From the NCBI GenBank assembly GCA_036556265.1, contig DATBJU010000121.1:1-26381 (forward strand): 26,381 nt of DNA. Reading direction: 5' to 3'. The DNA is from JAUSIF01 sp036556265 (GTDB lineage: Bacteria > Pseudomonadota > Alphaproteobacteria > Rhizobiales > Xanthobacteraceae). This document shows positions 1 through 8,771 of the stretch, piece after piece. A program made the position numbers and the translations under genes. The notes under the pieces are model-generated. The model was not told the origin of the DNA. It did not search any database and worked only from the letters and a program-made list of their open reading frames with translations. Numbering within the stretch: position 1 is the first letter of the stretch; each line of letters opens with the position of its first letter.

Positions 1-73
1 CGAGAAGGTGCAGGCGTTGCGTCGGCAGCTTGGCTCCAAGGGCGCGGGAGAACCTCCCGGGGCAAAGGGGTGA
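1..73 (+). CDS. mraZ: MraZ, C-terminal tail (partial, 5' end outside window)
   Basis: An open frame entering from the left edge (first full codon at position 2) ends at TGA 71-73 and encodes a charged tail of 23 residues (EKVQALRRQLG, then a Gly/Pro-rich end). The tail alone is too short to identify. Its position directly before rsmH, with a stop overlapping the rsmH start, is where mraZ always sits at the head of dcw clusters. MraZ is a DNA-binding repressor of the dcw promoter in bacteria where it has been studied, so the main operon promoter is expected upstream of this window. The assignment rests on synteny, not on a recognisable MraZ motif. Confidence 0.6.
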   Translation, partial: EKVQALRRQLGSKGAGEPPGAKG

Positions 74-1104
74 TGGCGGGCCGCGGCGCCAACTCGGGCG
101 CCGCTGGCGGACCGGTCCGCCATCGTCCGGTGATGCTCCGTGTGGTTCTCTCGTACCTCGCGCCCAAAGACGGCGGCCTTTATCTCGACGGAACATTCGG
201 CGCGGGCGGACATGCGCGCGCGATCCTGGAAGCGGCGGACTGCCGCGTACTCGGACTCGATCGCGATCGAGGCGCGATCGCGGCGGGCGCAGACCTCGTG
301 GAAGCCGCCGGCGGACGACTCGTGCTCATCGAGGAGCGCTTTTCCAAGCTTGACCGGGCCGCACGGGACCTCGGGTTTGAGGTGCTCGACGGCGTATTGC
401 TCGATCTTGGCGTCTCGTCGATGCAACTCGATGAGGCGGCGCGCGGGTTCTCGTTCCGGCAGGACGGCCCGCTCGACATGCGCATGGGGCGCGATGGTCC
501 AACTGCTGCCGACATCGTCAACGAATGGCCCGAAGCTGAGCTCGCGCGCGTGTTCGCGACGCTGGGCGAGGAACGGCGGGCACGCGCCGTCGCGCGTGCA
601 ATCGTCGTCTCCCGTGCGCACGCTCCTATCACACGCACGGGCGAACTCGCGGAGATCGTGCGCCGCGTCGTGCGTGGACGGCCCGGCGAGATCGATCCGG
701 CGACGCGCAGCTTCCAGGCCCTGCGGCTGCTTGTGAATGAGGAGTTGCAGGAAAGTGCCGGCGCGCTGTTCGCGGCGGAGCGTGCACTCAAGCCGGGTGG
801 CCGGCTCGTTGTGATCTCTTTTCATTCGCTGGAGGACCGGATCATCAAAACCTTCCTCGCGGCGCGCGCTGGGACCGCCGCACCTTCTCGGCATCAGCCG
901 GAGAGAAGGAAGGGCCAGCCGACATTTCGCGCCCTGACCAAGAAGCCGATTACGCCAGGCAGGGAAGAACTGGAAATCAATCCGCGTGCGCGCTCGGCGA
1001 AGCTGCGCGCGGCGGAGCGCTCCGATGCGACGCCGGCGGCAGACGATCCACTCGCATCGCTGCTCGCGCGAATTCCCTCTCTCGATCGCGCGCCGCGGGG
1101 CTAG
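73..1104 (+). CDS. rsmH: 16S rRNA (cytosine1402-N4)-methyltransferase RsmH (MraW)
   Basis: RsmH methylates N4 of C1402 in the ribosomal P site of 16S rRNA using S-adenosylmethionine. The 343-residue product shows the family landmarks: HRPVML at about residues 17-22, the SAM-binding DGTFGAGGH at 39-47, a LLDLGVSS stretch near 109-116, DGPLDMRM at 131-138, an SFQALR segment and ISFHSLEDR. It ends with the usual basic NPRARSAKLRAAER region. Length is slightly above the common 300-320 because of a short N-terminal extension and a C-terminal tail. The ATG at 73 forms TGATG with the upstream stop, which suggests coupling. An in-frame GTG at 70 is an alternative one codon upstream. ftsL begins 2 nt after the stop. 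Confidence 0.97.
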   Translation: MAGRGANSGAAGGPVRHRPVMLRVVLSYLAPKDGGLYLDGTFGAGGHARAILEAADCRVLGLDRDRGAIAAGADLVEAAGGRLVLIEERFSKLDRAARDLGFEVLDGVLLDLGVSSMQLDEAARGFSFRQDGPLDMRMGRDGPTAADIVNEWPEAELARVFATLGEERRARAVARAIVVSRAHAPITRTGELAEIVRRVVRGRPGEIDPATRSFQALRLLVNEELQESAGALFAAERALKPGGRLVVISFHSLEDRIIKTFLAARAGTAAPSRHQPERRKGQPTFRALTKKPITPGREELEINPRARSAKLRAAERSDATPAADDPLASLLARIPSLDRAPRG

Positions 1105-1106
1105 TC

Positions 1107-1508
1107 ATGCTGCGCGTCTTGCATGTGCTTTCCATCCTGTTCCTCGTCGGCGCTGCTGTCGCCGTCTACAAGTTGAAGTACGAGTCGACCTATGACGCGC
1201 AACGCGTGGCGAAGCTGCGCAATGAAATTCGCGTCGAACGCGAGCGCCTCAGCACGCTGAAAGCCGAATGGAGCCGGCTTGCGTCGCCGCAGCGCATTCA
1301 GGAGCTCGCAGCGCGCCATCTCGGGATGAAGCCGCTCGAAGTGGCTCGTATCAGTGATTTTTCGAACCTGCCCGAGCGGGCACCGGGCAGCGACGGCGAT
1401 CCGATCGGCGAGTTCATCGACACGCTGGCTGAGACGGACGTCCAGCGCGATCCGCTCGGCGATCTTCTGCGCTCGCTCAACGGCGAGGCGACGCGGGGGG
1501 CACGGTAG
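1107..1508 (+). CDS. ftsL: Cell division protein FtsL
   Basis: FtsL is a small bitopic divisome protein that works with FtsQ and FtsB to activate FtsW/FtsI. The 133-residue product has a short cytoplasmic start, one hydrophobic segment at about residues 5-21 (VLSILFLVGAAVAVY), then a charged helical stretch from about 28 to 60 that reads as a coiled coil, and the motif SPQRIQELAARHLGMKPL, which is typical of alphaproteobacterial FtsL. FtsL is poorly conserved in sequence, so identification leans on topology, that motif and location between rsmH and ftsI. A GGGG run at 1097-1100 can serve as the ribosome binding site. The TAG stop is followed immediately by the ftsI ATG. The C-terminal ~45 residues are acidic and longer than in E. 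coli FtsL. Confidence 0.9.
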   Translation: MLRVLHVLSILFLVGAAVAVYKLKYESTYDAQRVAKLRNEIRVERERLSTLKAEWSRLASPQRIQELAARHLGMKPLEVARISDFSNLPERAPGSDGDPIGEFIDTLAETDVQRDPLGDLLRSLNGEATRGAR

Positions 1509-3248
1509 ATGTTCGACCGCTCGCGCGCGTTCTTTCGCGATCTGCCGCGGCGCGCCATGCTTGGCCTCGATCGCTCATTGCGGCCAGCCGGCAGCGCGGG
1601 CATGCGCGCCCGCGTCGGACTGCTGGTCTTGGGCTTTGCCTGTATCTACGCGGTGATCGCGCTGCGTCTCGTGCACCTCGGCGTCGAGCCGGAAAGCCAC
1701 ATGACGCGACGCGGCTCGGCGGCCGATGCGGTCGCTGCGTCGCGGCCGGACATTCTCGATCGAAACGGCGAATTGCTCGCGTCCGACATCAAGACAGCGT
1801 CGCTGTTCGCCGATCCGCGGCGCATTATTGACGTGGACGAGGCGGCGGAATCGATCGTGAAAGTGCTGCCGGACCTCGATGCTGCAGAATTGCGCGAGCG
1901 GCTTTCGGCGAAGCGCGGGTTCGTGTGGCTGAAGCGCGAGATTTCGCGCGCGCAGCAGGAGGAAATTCACCGGCTTGGCCTGCCGGGGGTGGGCTTCCTG
2001 CGCGAGCACCGGCGCCTCTATCCGGCGGGTGCTCAAGCAGGGCATGTGCTCGGTCACGTTAACATCGACAATTCCGGCATCGCCGGCATCGAGAAGTGGA
2101 TCGACGGGCGCGGCCTCGCCGAGCTGCATCAGGCGGGGCTCGCGACCGGGCGCGCGCTTGAGCCTGTTCAGCTCGCGCTCGATCTCTCGGTTCAGCACGC
2201 GATCCGCGATGAGCTCGCCGGCGCCAAGGACCAATTCAAGGCGGCGGCCGCCGCCGGGCTCGCGCTCGACGTGGAGACGGGCGAGATCGTCGCGATGGTG
2301 TCGCTGCCCGACTATGATCCGAACCGGCCCGGGAAGTCGATCGATCCGAGCCGACTCAATCGTCTCACAACCGGCGTGTTCGAGATGGGCTCGACCTTCA
2401 AGGCGCTCACGGTCGCGATGGTGCTCGACTCCGGCAAAGTGACGCTCAGCTCGCGCTTCGATGCGACCGCGCCGCTGAAGTACGGGACCTTCACGATCGA
2501 TGATTTCCATCCGCAGCGCCGCATACTGAGCACGCCCGAGGTGTTCATTCACTCGTCCAACATCGGCAGCGCGAAGATGGCGCTCGCGCTCGGGGTGGAC
2601 GCGCACCGCGCGTTCTTGAAGAAGATGGGCCAGCTCGACCGTCTGCGTACGGAGCTGCCGGAAAGCGCGGAGCCGCTCGTTCCGAAAACCTGGGGTGAAC
2701 TATCCACTGTAACGATTGCGTTCGGGCACGGGCTCTCGGTCGCCCCGCTGCAGTCGGTGATGGCGACGGCGGCGCTGATGAATGGCGGGCTGCTCATTCC
2801 GCCGACGTTCCTGAAACGCACCGAGGAAGAAGCGCGCGCGCTCGCGACGCGCGTGATCCGGCGCGAGACGAGCGAGAAGATGCGCTATCTCATGCGCCTC
2901 AACGTGGAGCAGGGGACCGCGAAGCGCGCGGAAGTGATCGGGTTCTACGTCGGTGGCAAGACCGGCACGTCCGACAAGGTCGTGAATGGCCGCTACGTGA
3001 AGGACAAGGTGTTGACCGCCTTCATGGGCGTGTTTCCTGCCGACAAGCCGCGCTATCTCTTGCTCGTCATGCTGGACGAGCCGAAGGCGACGCCGGAAAC
3101 GCATGGCTACACAACGTCCGGCTACAATGCCGTCCCGGTCGCGGGCAAGATCATCGCCCGGATCGCGCCGCTATTGGGGCTCAAACCGCGGCAGGACTTG
3201 CCGACGGCGGAGCGCTTGCTATCGGTGCCACGGCAGGCCGCCAACTGA
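1509..3248 (+). CDS. ftsI: Peptidoglycan D,D-transpeptidase FtsI (PBP3)
   Basis: Class B penicillin-binding protein that cross-links septal peptidoglycan as partner of FtsW. The 579-residue product has a cytoplasmic N-terminus of about 32 residues and one membrane segment at roughly 34-54. The periplasmic pedestal domain carries RPDILDRNGELLA near 79-91. The transpeptidase domain holds all three active-site motifs: STFK at 295-298 (nucleophile Ser295), SSN at 349-351 and KTGT at 484-487. Length matches alphaproteobacterial PBP3. The ATG follows the ftsL stop with no gap, and a G-run about 8-13 nt upstream can act as ribosome binding site. No catalytic residue is missing. The next gene, murE, begins 20 nt downstream. 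Confidence 0.98.
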   Translation: MFDRSRAFFRDLPRRAMLGLDRSLRPAGSAGMRARVGLLVLGFACIYAVIALRLVHLGVEPESHMTRRGSAADAVAASRPDILDRNGELLASDIKTASLFADPRRIIDVDEAAESIVKVLPDLDAAELRERLSAKRGFVWLKREISRAQQEEIHRLGLPGVGFLREHRRLYPAGAQAGHVLGHVNIDNSGIAGIEKWIDGRGLAELHQAGLATGRALEPVQLALDLSVQHAIRDELAGAKDQFKAAAAAGLALDVETGEIVAMVSLPDYDPNRPGKSIDPSRLNRLTTGVFEMGSTFKALTVAMVLDSGKVTLSSRFDATAPLKYGTFTIDDFHPQRRILSTPEVFIHSSNIGSAKMALALGVDAHRAFLKKMGQLDRLRTELPESAEPLVPKTWGELSTVTIAFGHGLSVAPLQSVMATAALMNGGLLIPPTFLKRTEEEARALATRVIRRETSEKMRYLMRLNVEQGTAKRAEVIGFYVGGKTGTSDKVVNGRYVKDKVLTAFMGVFPADKPRYLLLVMLDEPKATPETHGYTTSGYNAVPVAGKIIARIAPLLGLKPRQDLPTAERLLSVPRQAAN

Positions 3249-3268
3249 TTTGCCGAACCGGACGCCGG

Positions 3269-4723
3269 ATGCCGGGGACTAAAATCGATCTTCGTGATCT
3301 CCTCGGAACGGATGCCCAGGCGCCGGCCGGAATCGCCATCACGGCACTCACTGCCGATAGCCGTGAGGCAAAGCCGGGCGCGCTGTTCGTTGCCATTGCC
3401 GGCAGCCGCACGGATGGATCGCGTTTTGCCGCGGACGCAGCAAGGCGGGGCGCCGTCGCGATCGTGGGCGAGGGCGAGCGGCCGGGAGATCTGGCTCCGG
3501 CCACGCTCTACATACGCGTGGGGGACGCTCGCGCGCTGCTGGCACGTGCTGCCGCGAGATTTTTCGCGCGGCAGCCGGCAACGATCGTCGCCATAACCGG
3601 CACCAACGGCAAGACTTCGGTCGCTTCCTTCACACGGCAAATCTGGACCGCAGTTGGCAAACAAGCCGCGAGCCTCGGCACGCTCGGAGTCACGACACCG
3701 AGGGGCGAGATCAAGGGTAGCCTCACGACTCCCGATCCGGTCGAGCTTCACAAACTCCTCGATCAACTCGCCGGCGAGGGCGTGACGCATCTTGCGATGG
3801 AGGCGTCGTCGCACGGCCTCGACCAGCGGCGGCTCGACGGCGTGCGGCTCGCGGCCGGTGCGTTTACGAACCTGACGCGCGATCACCTCGACTATCACAA
3901 GACCCTGGAGAGCTACCGCTCGGCAAAGCTGCGCCTGTTCGAAGCGTTGCTGCCCCCCGGCGCCGCGGTGGTGGTCAACGCGGACAGCCCCGAGGCGGGA
4001 ATCATTGGTACGATTGCCGAAAAACGCGGACTGCGTCTGCTCACCGTTGGAAAGAAGGGAACGGACCTGCAATTGGGCGAGACGAAACGCGAAGGGTTCG
4101 GCGAGGTTCTCACCGTGCAGGCGGGCGGGAAAAATTACCCGGTGAAATTTCCGCTGGTCGGTGGCTTCCAGATCTCCAACGGCCTTGTCGCAGCCGGGCT
4201 CGCAATCGCGAGCGGTGCCGGTGTTGCAGATACGCTTGCTGCAATCGAAAAGCTTCGTGGTGCGACCGGCCGCCTGGAGCGCGCGGGTGACAAGGGAGGC
4301 GCTCCGATTTTCGTCGACTATGCACACACGCCGGATGCGCTGGCGAACGCCCTTGATGCGCTCCGTCCCTATGCCGCGCGGTTGATCGTGTTGTTCGGCT
4401 GCGGCGGCGACCGCGACCCGGGCAAGCGAGCATTGATGGGCGACATCGCAGTGCGCCGTGCGGATCGGGTCTATGTTACCGACGACAATCCGCGCAGCGA
4501 GGATCCGGCCGCAATCCGCGAGGCGATCCTCGCGGCTGCGCCGGGTGCGATCGAGATCGGGGATCGCGCGGCGGCGATCCGACAGGCCATTGCCGATCTG
4601 CGCCCGGGCGACGTATTGCTCATCGCCGGCAAGGGACACGAAACCGGCCAGATCGTGGGCGACCGCACGCTGCCTTTCTCGGATCAGGCGGAAGTGCGCG
4701 CTGCCCTCGGGGAGAAGTCATGA
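3269..4723 (+). CDS. murE: UDP-MurNAc-L-Ala-D-Glu:meso-diaminopimelate ligase MurE
   Basis: Cytoplasmic ATP-dependent ligase that adds the third amino acid to the peptidoglycan stem peptide. The 484-residue product shows the N-terminal uridine-binding region with TADSRE near 28-33, the P-loop GTNGKTS at 111-117, MEASSHGL near 177-184, and a YRSAK segment whose Lys220 is the expected carbamylated lysine. It also has FVDYAHTPD near 348-356 and DNPR at 406-409. The DNPR motif is the known signature for meso-diaminopimelate rather than lysine, so the wall should be of the Gram-negative DAP type. The ATG at 3269 fits the family N-terminus, but no clear Shine-Dalgarno sequence precedes it. The stop overlaps the murF start as ATGA. 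Confidence 0.98.
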   Translation: MPGTKIDLRDLLGTDAQAPAGIAITALTADSREAKPGALFVAIAGSRTDGSRFAADAARRGAVAIVGEGERPGDLAPATLYIRVGDARALLARAAARFFARQPATIVAITGTNGKTSVASFTRQIWTAVGKQAASLGTLGVTTPRGEIKGSLTTPDPVELHKLLDQLAGEGVTHLAMEASSHGLDQRRLDGVRLAAGAFTNLTRDHLDYHKTLESYRSAKLRLFEALLPPGAAVVVNADSPEAGIIGTIAEKRGLRLLTVGKKGTDLQLGETKREGFGEVLTVQAGGKNYPVKFPLVGGFQISNGLVAAGLAIASGAGVADTLAAIEKLRGATGRLERAGDKGGAPIFVDYAHTPDALANALDALRPYAARLIVLFGCGGDRDPGKRALMGDIAVRRADRVYVTDDNPRSEDPAAIREAILAAAPGAIEIGDRAAAIRQAIADLRPGDVLLIAGKGHETGQIVGDRTLPFSDQAEVRAALGEKS

Positions 4724-6144
4724 GCGCGGTGTGGACGCTGGATGCGCTCGCCTTGGCGACGGGCGCGCGGCTCGCGGGCGCACCGGCGCAGGAGATCGCC
4801 GGCGTCTCGATCGACAGCCGAACCCTCGGTCAGGGCGAAGCGTTCTTCGCAATCAAGGGAGACCGGGTCGACGGTCACGATTATGTCGCCGACGCTCTCA
4901 AGCGCGGCGCGGCAGTCGCGGTGATCGCGGAGAGCCGCGCGGCCGGAATGCCGGCAGGCGCGCCGCTTGCGGTCGTGCCGGACGTTCTCGAGGCGTTGCG
5001 GGCGCTCGCACGCGCCGGGCGCGCGCGATCGAACGCGAAGGTAATCGCGGTGACCGGATCGGCCGGCAAGACCGGTACCAAGGACGCACTGCATCTTGCG
5101 CTGTCAAAAGAGGGTCCGACCCACGCTTCGACTGCGTCGTTCAACAATCAATGGGGTGTTCCGTTGTCGGTGGCGCGCCTGCCGGCGGGCGCACGCTTCG
5201 CCGTTTTCGAACTCGGCATGAACCGCCCGGGCGAGATCGAGCCGTTGGCGAAGCTCGTGCGTCCGCACGTTGCGCTGATAACGACCGTCGAGCCGGTGCA
5301 TCTGGAGTTCTTCCCGAACGTCGAGGCGATCGCCGACGCCAAGGCTGAGGTGTTCCGTGGGGTGGAGCGTGGCGGTGCCGCCGTCCTCCCGCGCGACAAC
5401 CAGCAATTCGAACGCTTGGCCGCTGCGGCGCGAGCGGCTGAAGTCGGACGCATCGTCAGCTTTGGTGAGCACAAGTCGTCCGACGCGCGGCTGGTCGATG
5501 TGGCATTGAAGCCCGATTGCTCGACCGTCCGCGCCAGCATTCTGGGTGATGAGATCACGTTCAAAGTCGGCGCTCCGGGCCGGCATCTCGTGCTGAACAG
5601 CCTCGCGGTGCTCGCGGCGGTCAAGGTCGTCGGCGGCGACCTCGCGCTCGCCGCACTCGCGCTTGCCGGCCTCGTGCCGCCGAGCGGACGTGGCCGGCGG
5701 ATTTCGCTCGATGTCGGAACCGGCAAGGCGCTGCTGATCGATGAAAGCTACAACGCCAACCCGGCGTCGATGCGGGCGGCGCTCGGCGTGCTGGGCCAGG
5801 CATCGATCGGCAAGCGGGGCCGGCGGATCGCGGTGCTCGGCGACATGCTGGAACTCGGCCCGGATGCCGAGGACTTGCATCGGGCGCTTGCCGAGGCAGT
5901 CGTCGCCGCCAAGGTGGACATCGTCTTCTGCGCCGGGCCGCTGATGCGCGAGCTGTGGAAAGCCTTGCCCGCCGCCATGCGCGGCGGCTATGCCGAAGCG
6001 GCGGTCGACATCGAGTCCGAGGTGGTGGCGGCGGTGCGCGGGGGCGACGCGATCATGGTCAAAGGCTCGAACGCCAGCCGCATGGCACCGATCGTGAAGA
6101 CCCTCGTGGAACGCTTTCGCGCCTCCGCAGACGCGACGGCCTGA
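4720..6144 (+). CDS. murF: UDP-MurNAc-tripeptide:D-alanyl-D-alanine ligase MurF
   Basis: Completes the cytoplasmic stem peptide by adding D-Ala-D-Ala, the product of Ddl encoded further down the same operon. The 474-residue product has the Mur N-terminal domain with SIDSRTL near 30-36, the P-loop region TGSAGKTGTK at 112-121, FNNQWGVPL, ELGMNRPGEI, TTVEPVHLEFF and the C-terminal IDESYNANPASM motif. The P-loop has Gly where many Mur ligases have Ser or Thr after GKT. I believe this is common in alphaproteobacterial MurF and do not treat it as a defect. Translation is coupled to murE through a 4-nt ATGA overlap, with GGGGAG at 4709-4714 as ribosome binding site. Confidence 0.98.
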   Translation: MSAVWTLDALALATGARLAGAPAQEIAGVSIDSRTLGQGEAFFAIKGDRVDGHDYVADALKRGAAVAVIAESRAAGMPAGAPLAVVPDVLEALRALARAGRARSNAKVIAVTGSAGKTGTKDALHLALSKEGPTHASTASFNNQWGVPLSVARLPAGARFAVFELGMNRPGEIEPLAKLVRPHVALITTVEPVHLEFFPNVEAIADAKAEVFRGVERGGAAVLPRDNQQFERLAAAARAAEVGRIVSFGEHKSSDARLVDVALKPDCSTVRASILGDEITFKVGAPGRHLVLNSLAVLAAVKVVGGDLALAALALAGLVPPSGRGRRISLDVGTGKALLIDESYNANPASMRAALGVLGQASIGKRGRRIAVLGDMLELGPDAEDLHRALAEAVVAAKVDIVFCAGPLMRELWKALPAAMRGGYAEAAVDIESEVVAAVRGGDAIMVKGSNASRMAPIVKTLVERFRASADATA

Positions 6145-6154
6145 AGGAGGCAAA

Positions 6155-7243
6155 GTGCTTTACTGGCTTTCACAGTTCTCGGATCTGTTCGGGCCACTCA
6201 ATGTGTTCCGCTACATCACGTTCCGGACCGGCGGGGCGGTGCTCACGGCACTACTGTTCGTCTTCCTGTTCGGACCGGCGATCATTCGCTGGTTGCGCGT
6301 GACGCAGGGCAAAGGCCAGCCGATCCGTGACGACGGCCCGCAATCGCACCTTCTGAAGAAGAAGGGCACGCCTACAATGGGCGGGCTCATGATCTTGTCG
6401 GGCCTTCTCGTCGCGACCGTCCTGTGGGCGAATCTCAGCAATCGCTATGTCTGGGTGGTCATCGCAGTGGCGCTGGGCTTCGGCGCGATCGGGTTCTGCG
6501 ACGACTATCTCAAGGTCACGAGCGCGTCGGCGCAGGGCGGACTGTCGGGACGGCTGCGGCTCGGCCTTGAGGCACTGATCGCCGGAGCGGCGGTGTTCGC
6601 GATTACGCAGCTCGACAACTCGCCGACGTCCGAGTCGCTCGCGTTCCCCTTCTTCAAGGATCTCGTCATCAATCTCGGCCTGTTTTTCATCTTGTTGGGC
6701 GCGTTCGTGATTGTCGGCGCCGGTAACGCCGTGAACCTTACCGACGGGCTTGACGGACTCGCCATCGGACCGGTGATGATCGCTGCCGGCACCTTTGCCG
6801 CAATTTCCTATCTGGTCGGAAACGCGGTTGCGTCCGACTACTTGCAGATCAAGCACGTCGCCGGCGTTGGAGAGCTCACGGTGGTCTGCGGTGCGGTGAT
6901 CGGCGCGGGACTGGGCTTTCTTTGGTTCAACGCACCGCCGGCTTCGATCTTCATGGGCGACACAGGCTCGCTTTCACTCGGCGGATTGCTTGGTGCGATC
7001 GCCGTTGCAACGAAGCATGAGATCGCGTTTGCGATCATCGGAGGCCTGTTCGTGCTGGAGGCGGTCTCCGTGATCGTGCAGGTGGTTTCCTACAAGCTCA
7101 CCGGCAAGCGGGTCTTCAAGATGGCGCCGTTCCACCATCACTTCGAGCAGCTCGGTTGGACCGAACCACAGATCGTGATTCGCTTCTGGATCATTGCGAT
7201 CGTGCTCGCCCTGTTGGGACTGTCGACGCTCAAGCTGCGGTGA
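6155..7243 (+). CDS. mraY: Phospho-N-acetylmuramoyl-pentapeptide transferase MraY
   Basis: Integral membrane enzyme that transfers phospho-MurNAc-pentapeptide to undecaprenyl phosphate, forming lipid I. The 362-residue product is strongly hydrophobic with about ten membrane segments. Conserved cytoplasmic motifs are present: KGQPIRDDGP near 53-62, GTPTMGG at 71-77, the DDYLK pair Asp116/Asp117, NAVNLTDGLDG at 191-201, FMGDTGSLSLGG with Asp269, and PFHHHFE ending near 331. The start is GTG at 6155. It is chosen because the strong ribosome binding site AAGGAGG at 6144-6150 lies 4 nt upstream and the resulting N-terminus (MLYWLSQF) is the family standard. This is the clearest Shine-Dalgarno site in the cluster. 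Confidence 0.98.
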   Translation: MLYWLSQFSDLFGPLNVFRYITFRTGGAVLTALLFVFLFGPAIIRWLRVTQGKGQPIRDDGPQSHLLKKKGTPTMGGLMILSGLLVATVLWANLSNRYVWVVIAVALGFGAIGFCDDYLKVTSASAQGGLSGRLRLGLEALIAGAAVFAITQLDNSPTSESLAFPFFKDLVINLGLFFILLGAFVIVGAGNAVNLTDGLDGLAIGPVMIAAGTFAAISYLVGNAVASDYLQIKHVAGVGELTVVCGAVIGAGLGFLWFNAPPASIFMGDTGSLSLGGLLGAIAVATKHEIAFAIIGGLFVLEAVSVIVQVVSYKLTGKRVFKMAPFHHHFEQLGWTEPQIVIRFWIIAIVLALLGLSTLKLR

Positions 7244-7259
7244 GGCCGCGGCAAAACGA

Positions 7260-8660
7260 ATGACGCCGATTACGATCTATCGCGGGCGGACCGTCGCCGT
7301 CTTCGGGCTGGGCAGTTCCGGGTTGGCGACCTGCGCCGCGCTTTCGGCAGGCGGTGCAAGCGTCGTCGCGTTCGACGACAAGCCGGCGAAAGTCGCGGAA
7401 GCGGAGGACAAGGGGGTCACGACCGGCGACCTGCGCGAGGCCGACTGGAAAAAATTCGCGGTGCTCGTACTCGCGCCAGGCGTTCCGCTCACGCATCCGG
7501 AACCGCACTGGGTGGTGAAACGCGCGCGAATTTCGGAAGTCGAGGTGATCGGTGACATCGAGCTGTTCTGCCGCGAGCGGCGGGCGCGTGCGCCGAGATC
7601 GCCGTTCGCCGCGATAACCGGAACGAACGGCAAGTCCACCACCACCGCCCTGCTCGCGCACATTCTTGCGAAGAGCGGCCGCGACGTGGCGGTCGGCGGC
7701 AATCTCGGCACGCCGATCCTGTCGCTTGCCGGGCCGAGCCAGGCGCGCGTACACGTGATCGAATGCTCTTCCTTTCAGATCGATCTTGCGCCGACGATCG
7801 ACCCGTCGGTCGGCGTCCTGCTCAACGTGACGCCCGATCATATCGACCGTCACGGCTCGTTCCGGAACTACGCGGCGATCAAGGAGCGGCTGGTCACCGG
7901 CGTTGGGCTGCATGGGACGGCGGTGGTCGGGGTCGATGATGACTTCTGCGCGTCGGTCGCCGACCGCGCAGCGCGCGAAGGCACGAAGGTGGTGCGCATA
8001 TCCGTGCGCCGGCCGCTCGCGAGCGACGGAATCTTTCTCGAAGGAGGCAGCCTCGTGGACGTGGAGGGAGGAAAGCGCCGCTACGCGCTCTCGCTTGCAG
8101 GCATTGGCAGCCTGCGCGGCCTGCACAACGCGCAGAACGCGGCCGCCGCATACGCGTCGGCTCGGGCGCTCGGCGTCGCGCCGGAAGAAATCGAGCTTGC
8201 CATGCGCAATTTTCCGGGGCTGCAACACCGCATGGAGGAAGTAGGGCGCAAAGGCGTGGTGCTGTTCGTCAACGACTCGAAGGCGACGAACGCGGACTCT
8301 GCAGCGCGCGCCCTGGAAAGCTTCGAAGAGATCTTCTGGATTGCGGGCGGCCGGGCAAAGGAAGGCGGTATCGCGACGCTCGAGCGCTATTTCCCTCGTA
8401 TCCGCAGAGCGTACCTGATCGGGGAATCGGCGCAGGCTTTCGCAGCGGAGCTTGAGGGCAAGGTGAAGTATGAAGTGGTGCGTACCCTCGACCGGGCAGT
8501 GGAGCATGCCGCCCGCGAGGCGACCGCCTCTGCGGCGGCGCAGCCCGTCGTCCTGTTGTCTCCCGCCTGCGCGAGCTACGACCAGTACCCGAACTTCGAG
8601 GTGCGCGGGAACGAGTTTCGCGATCTTGTGCTGCGGTTACCGGGCGTTGGGAAGGCATGA
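7260..8660 (+). CDS. murD: UDP-N-acetylmuramoyl-L-alanine:D-glutamate ligase MurD
   Basis: Cytoplasmic ligase that adds D-glutamate to UDP-MurNAc-L-Ala. The 466-residue product has the Rossmann-like uridine-binding start VAVFGLGSSGLA near 12-23, the P-loop GTNGKSTTT at 121-129, ECSSFQID, NVTPDHIDRHGS, the nucleotide-binding LQHRMEE, VNDSKATN and IAGGRAKEGG. The open frame extends 66 nt further upstream into mraY, but the extension is cysteine-rich and unlike MurD. ATG 7260, 16 nt after the mraY stop, gives the canonical N-terminus. The ribosome binding site is weak (GAGG at 7242-7245 is rather far). A perfect inverted repeat follows the stop by 2 nt. Confidence 0.97.
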   Translation: MTPITIYRGRTVAVFGLGSSGLATCAALSAGGASVVAFDDKPAKVAEAEDKGVTTGDLREADWKKFAVLVLAPGVPLTHPEPHWVVKRARISEVEVIGDIELFCRERRARAPRSPFAAITGTNGKSTTTALLAHILAKSGRDVAVGGNLGTPILSLAGPSQARVHVIECSSFQIDLAPTIDPSVGVLLNVTPDHIDRHGSFRNYAAIKERLVTGVGLHGTAVVGVDDDFCASVADRAAREGTKVVRISVRRPLASDGIFLEGGSLVDVEGGKRRYALSLAGIGSLRGLHNAQNAAAAYASARALGVAPEEIELAMRNFPGLQHRMEEVGRKGVVLFVNDSKATNADSAARALESFEEIFWIAGGRAKEGGIATLERYFPRIRRAYLIGESAQAFAAELEGKVKYEVVRTLDRAVEHAAREATASAAAQPVVLLSPACASYDQYPNFEVRGNEFRDLVLRLPGVGKA

Positions 8661-8662
8661 CC

Positions 8663-8686
8663 TCCCTCCCCGCAATCGGGGAGGGA
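8663..8686. repeat. Perfect 10-bp inverted repeat between murD and ftsW
   Basis: TCCCTCCCCG (8663-8672) and CGGGGAGGGA (8677-8686) pair perfectly around a CAAT loop, starting 2 nt after the murD stop. No T-run follows, so a simple intrinsic terminator inside this operon is unlikely. Palindromes of the CCTCCCCG...CGGGGAGG kind recur between genes in Rhizobiales genomes, so a small repeat or an mRNA-stabilising hairpin is the better reading. The remaining 85 nt to ftsW contain a CGCTTAAGCG palindrome at 8704-8713 and nothing else I can name. Confidence 0.75.
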
Positions 8687-8771
8687 AAGAAATGCCCCAA
8701 TTCCGCTTAAGCGATCGTCAACCCTCGAAGTTCAAGACTGCCGCCGTTTCGGGCCGGAGCCGCCGATTTTC

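Noticed and set aside
5053..5082. MurF P-loop with Gly after GKT (GSAGKTGTK)
   Set aside because: It looks like a departure from the general Mur ligase P-loop but is, to my knowledge, usual in alphaproteobacterial MurF; the rest of the enzyme is intact.
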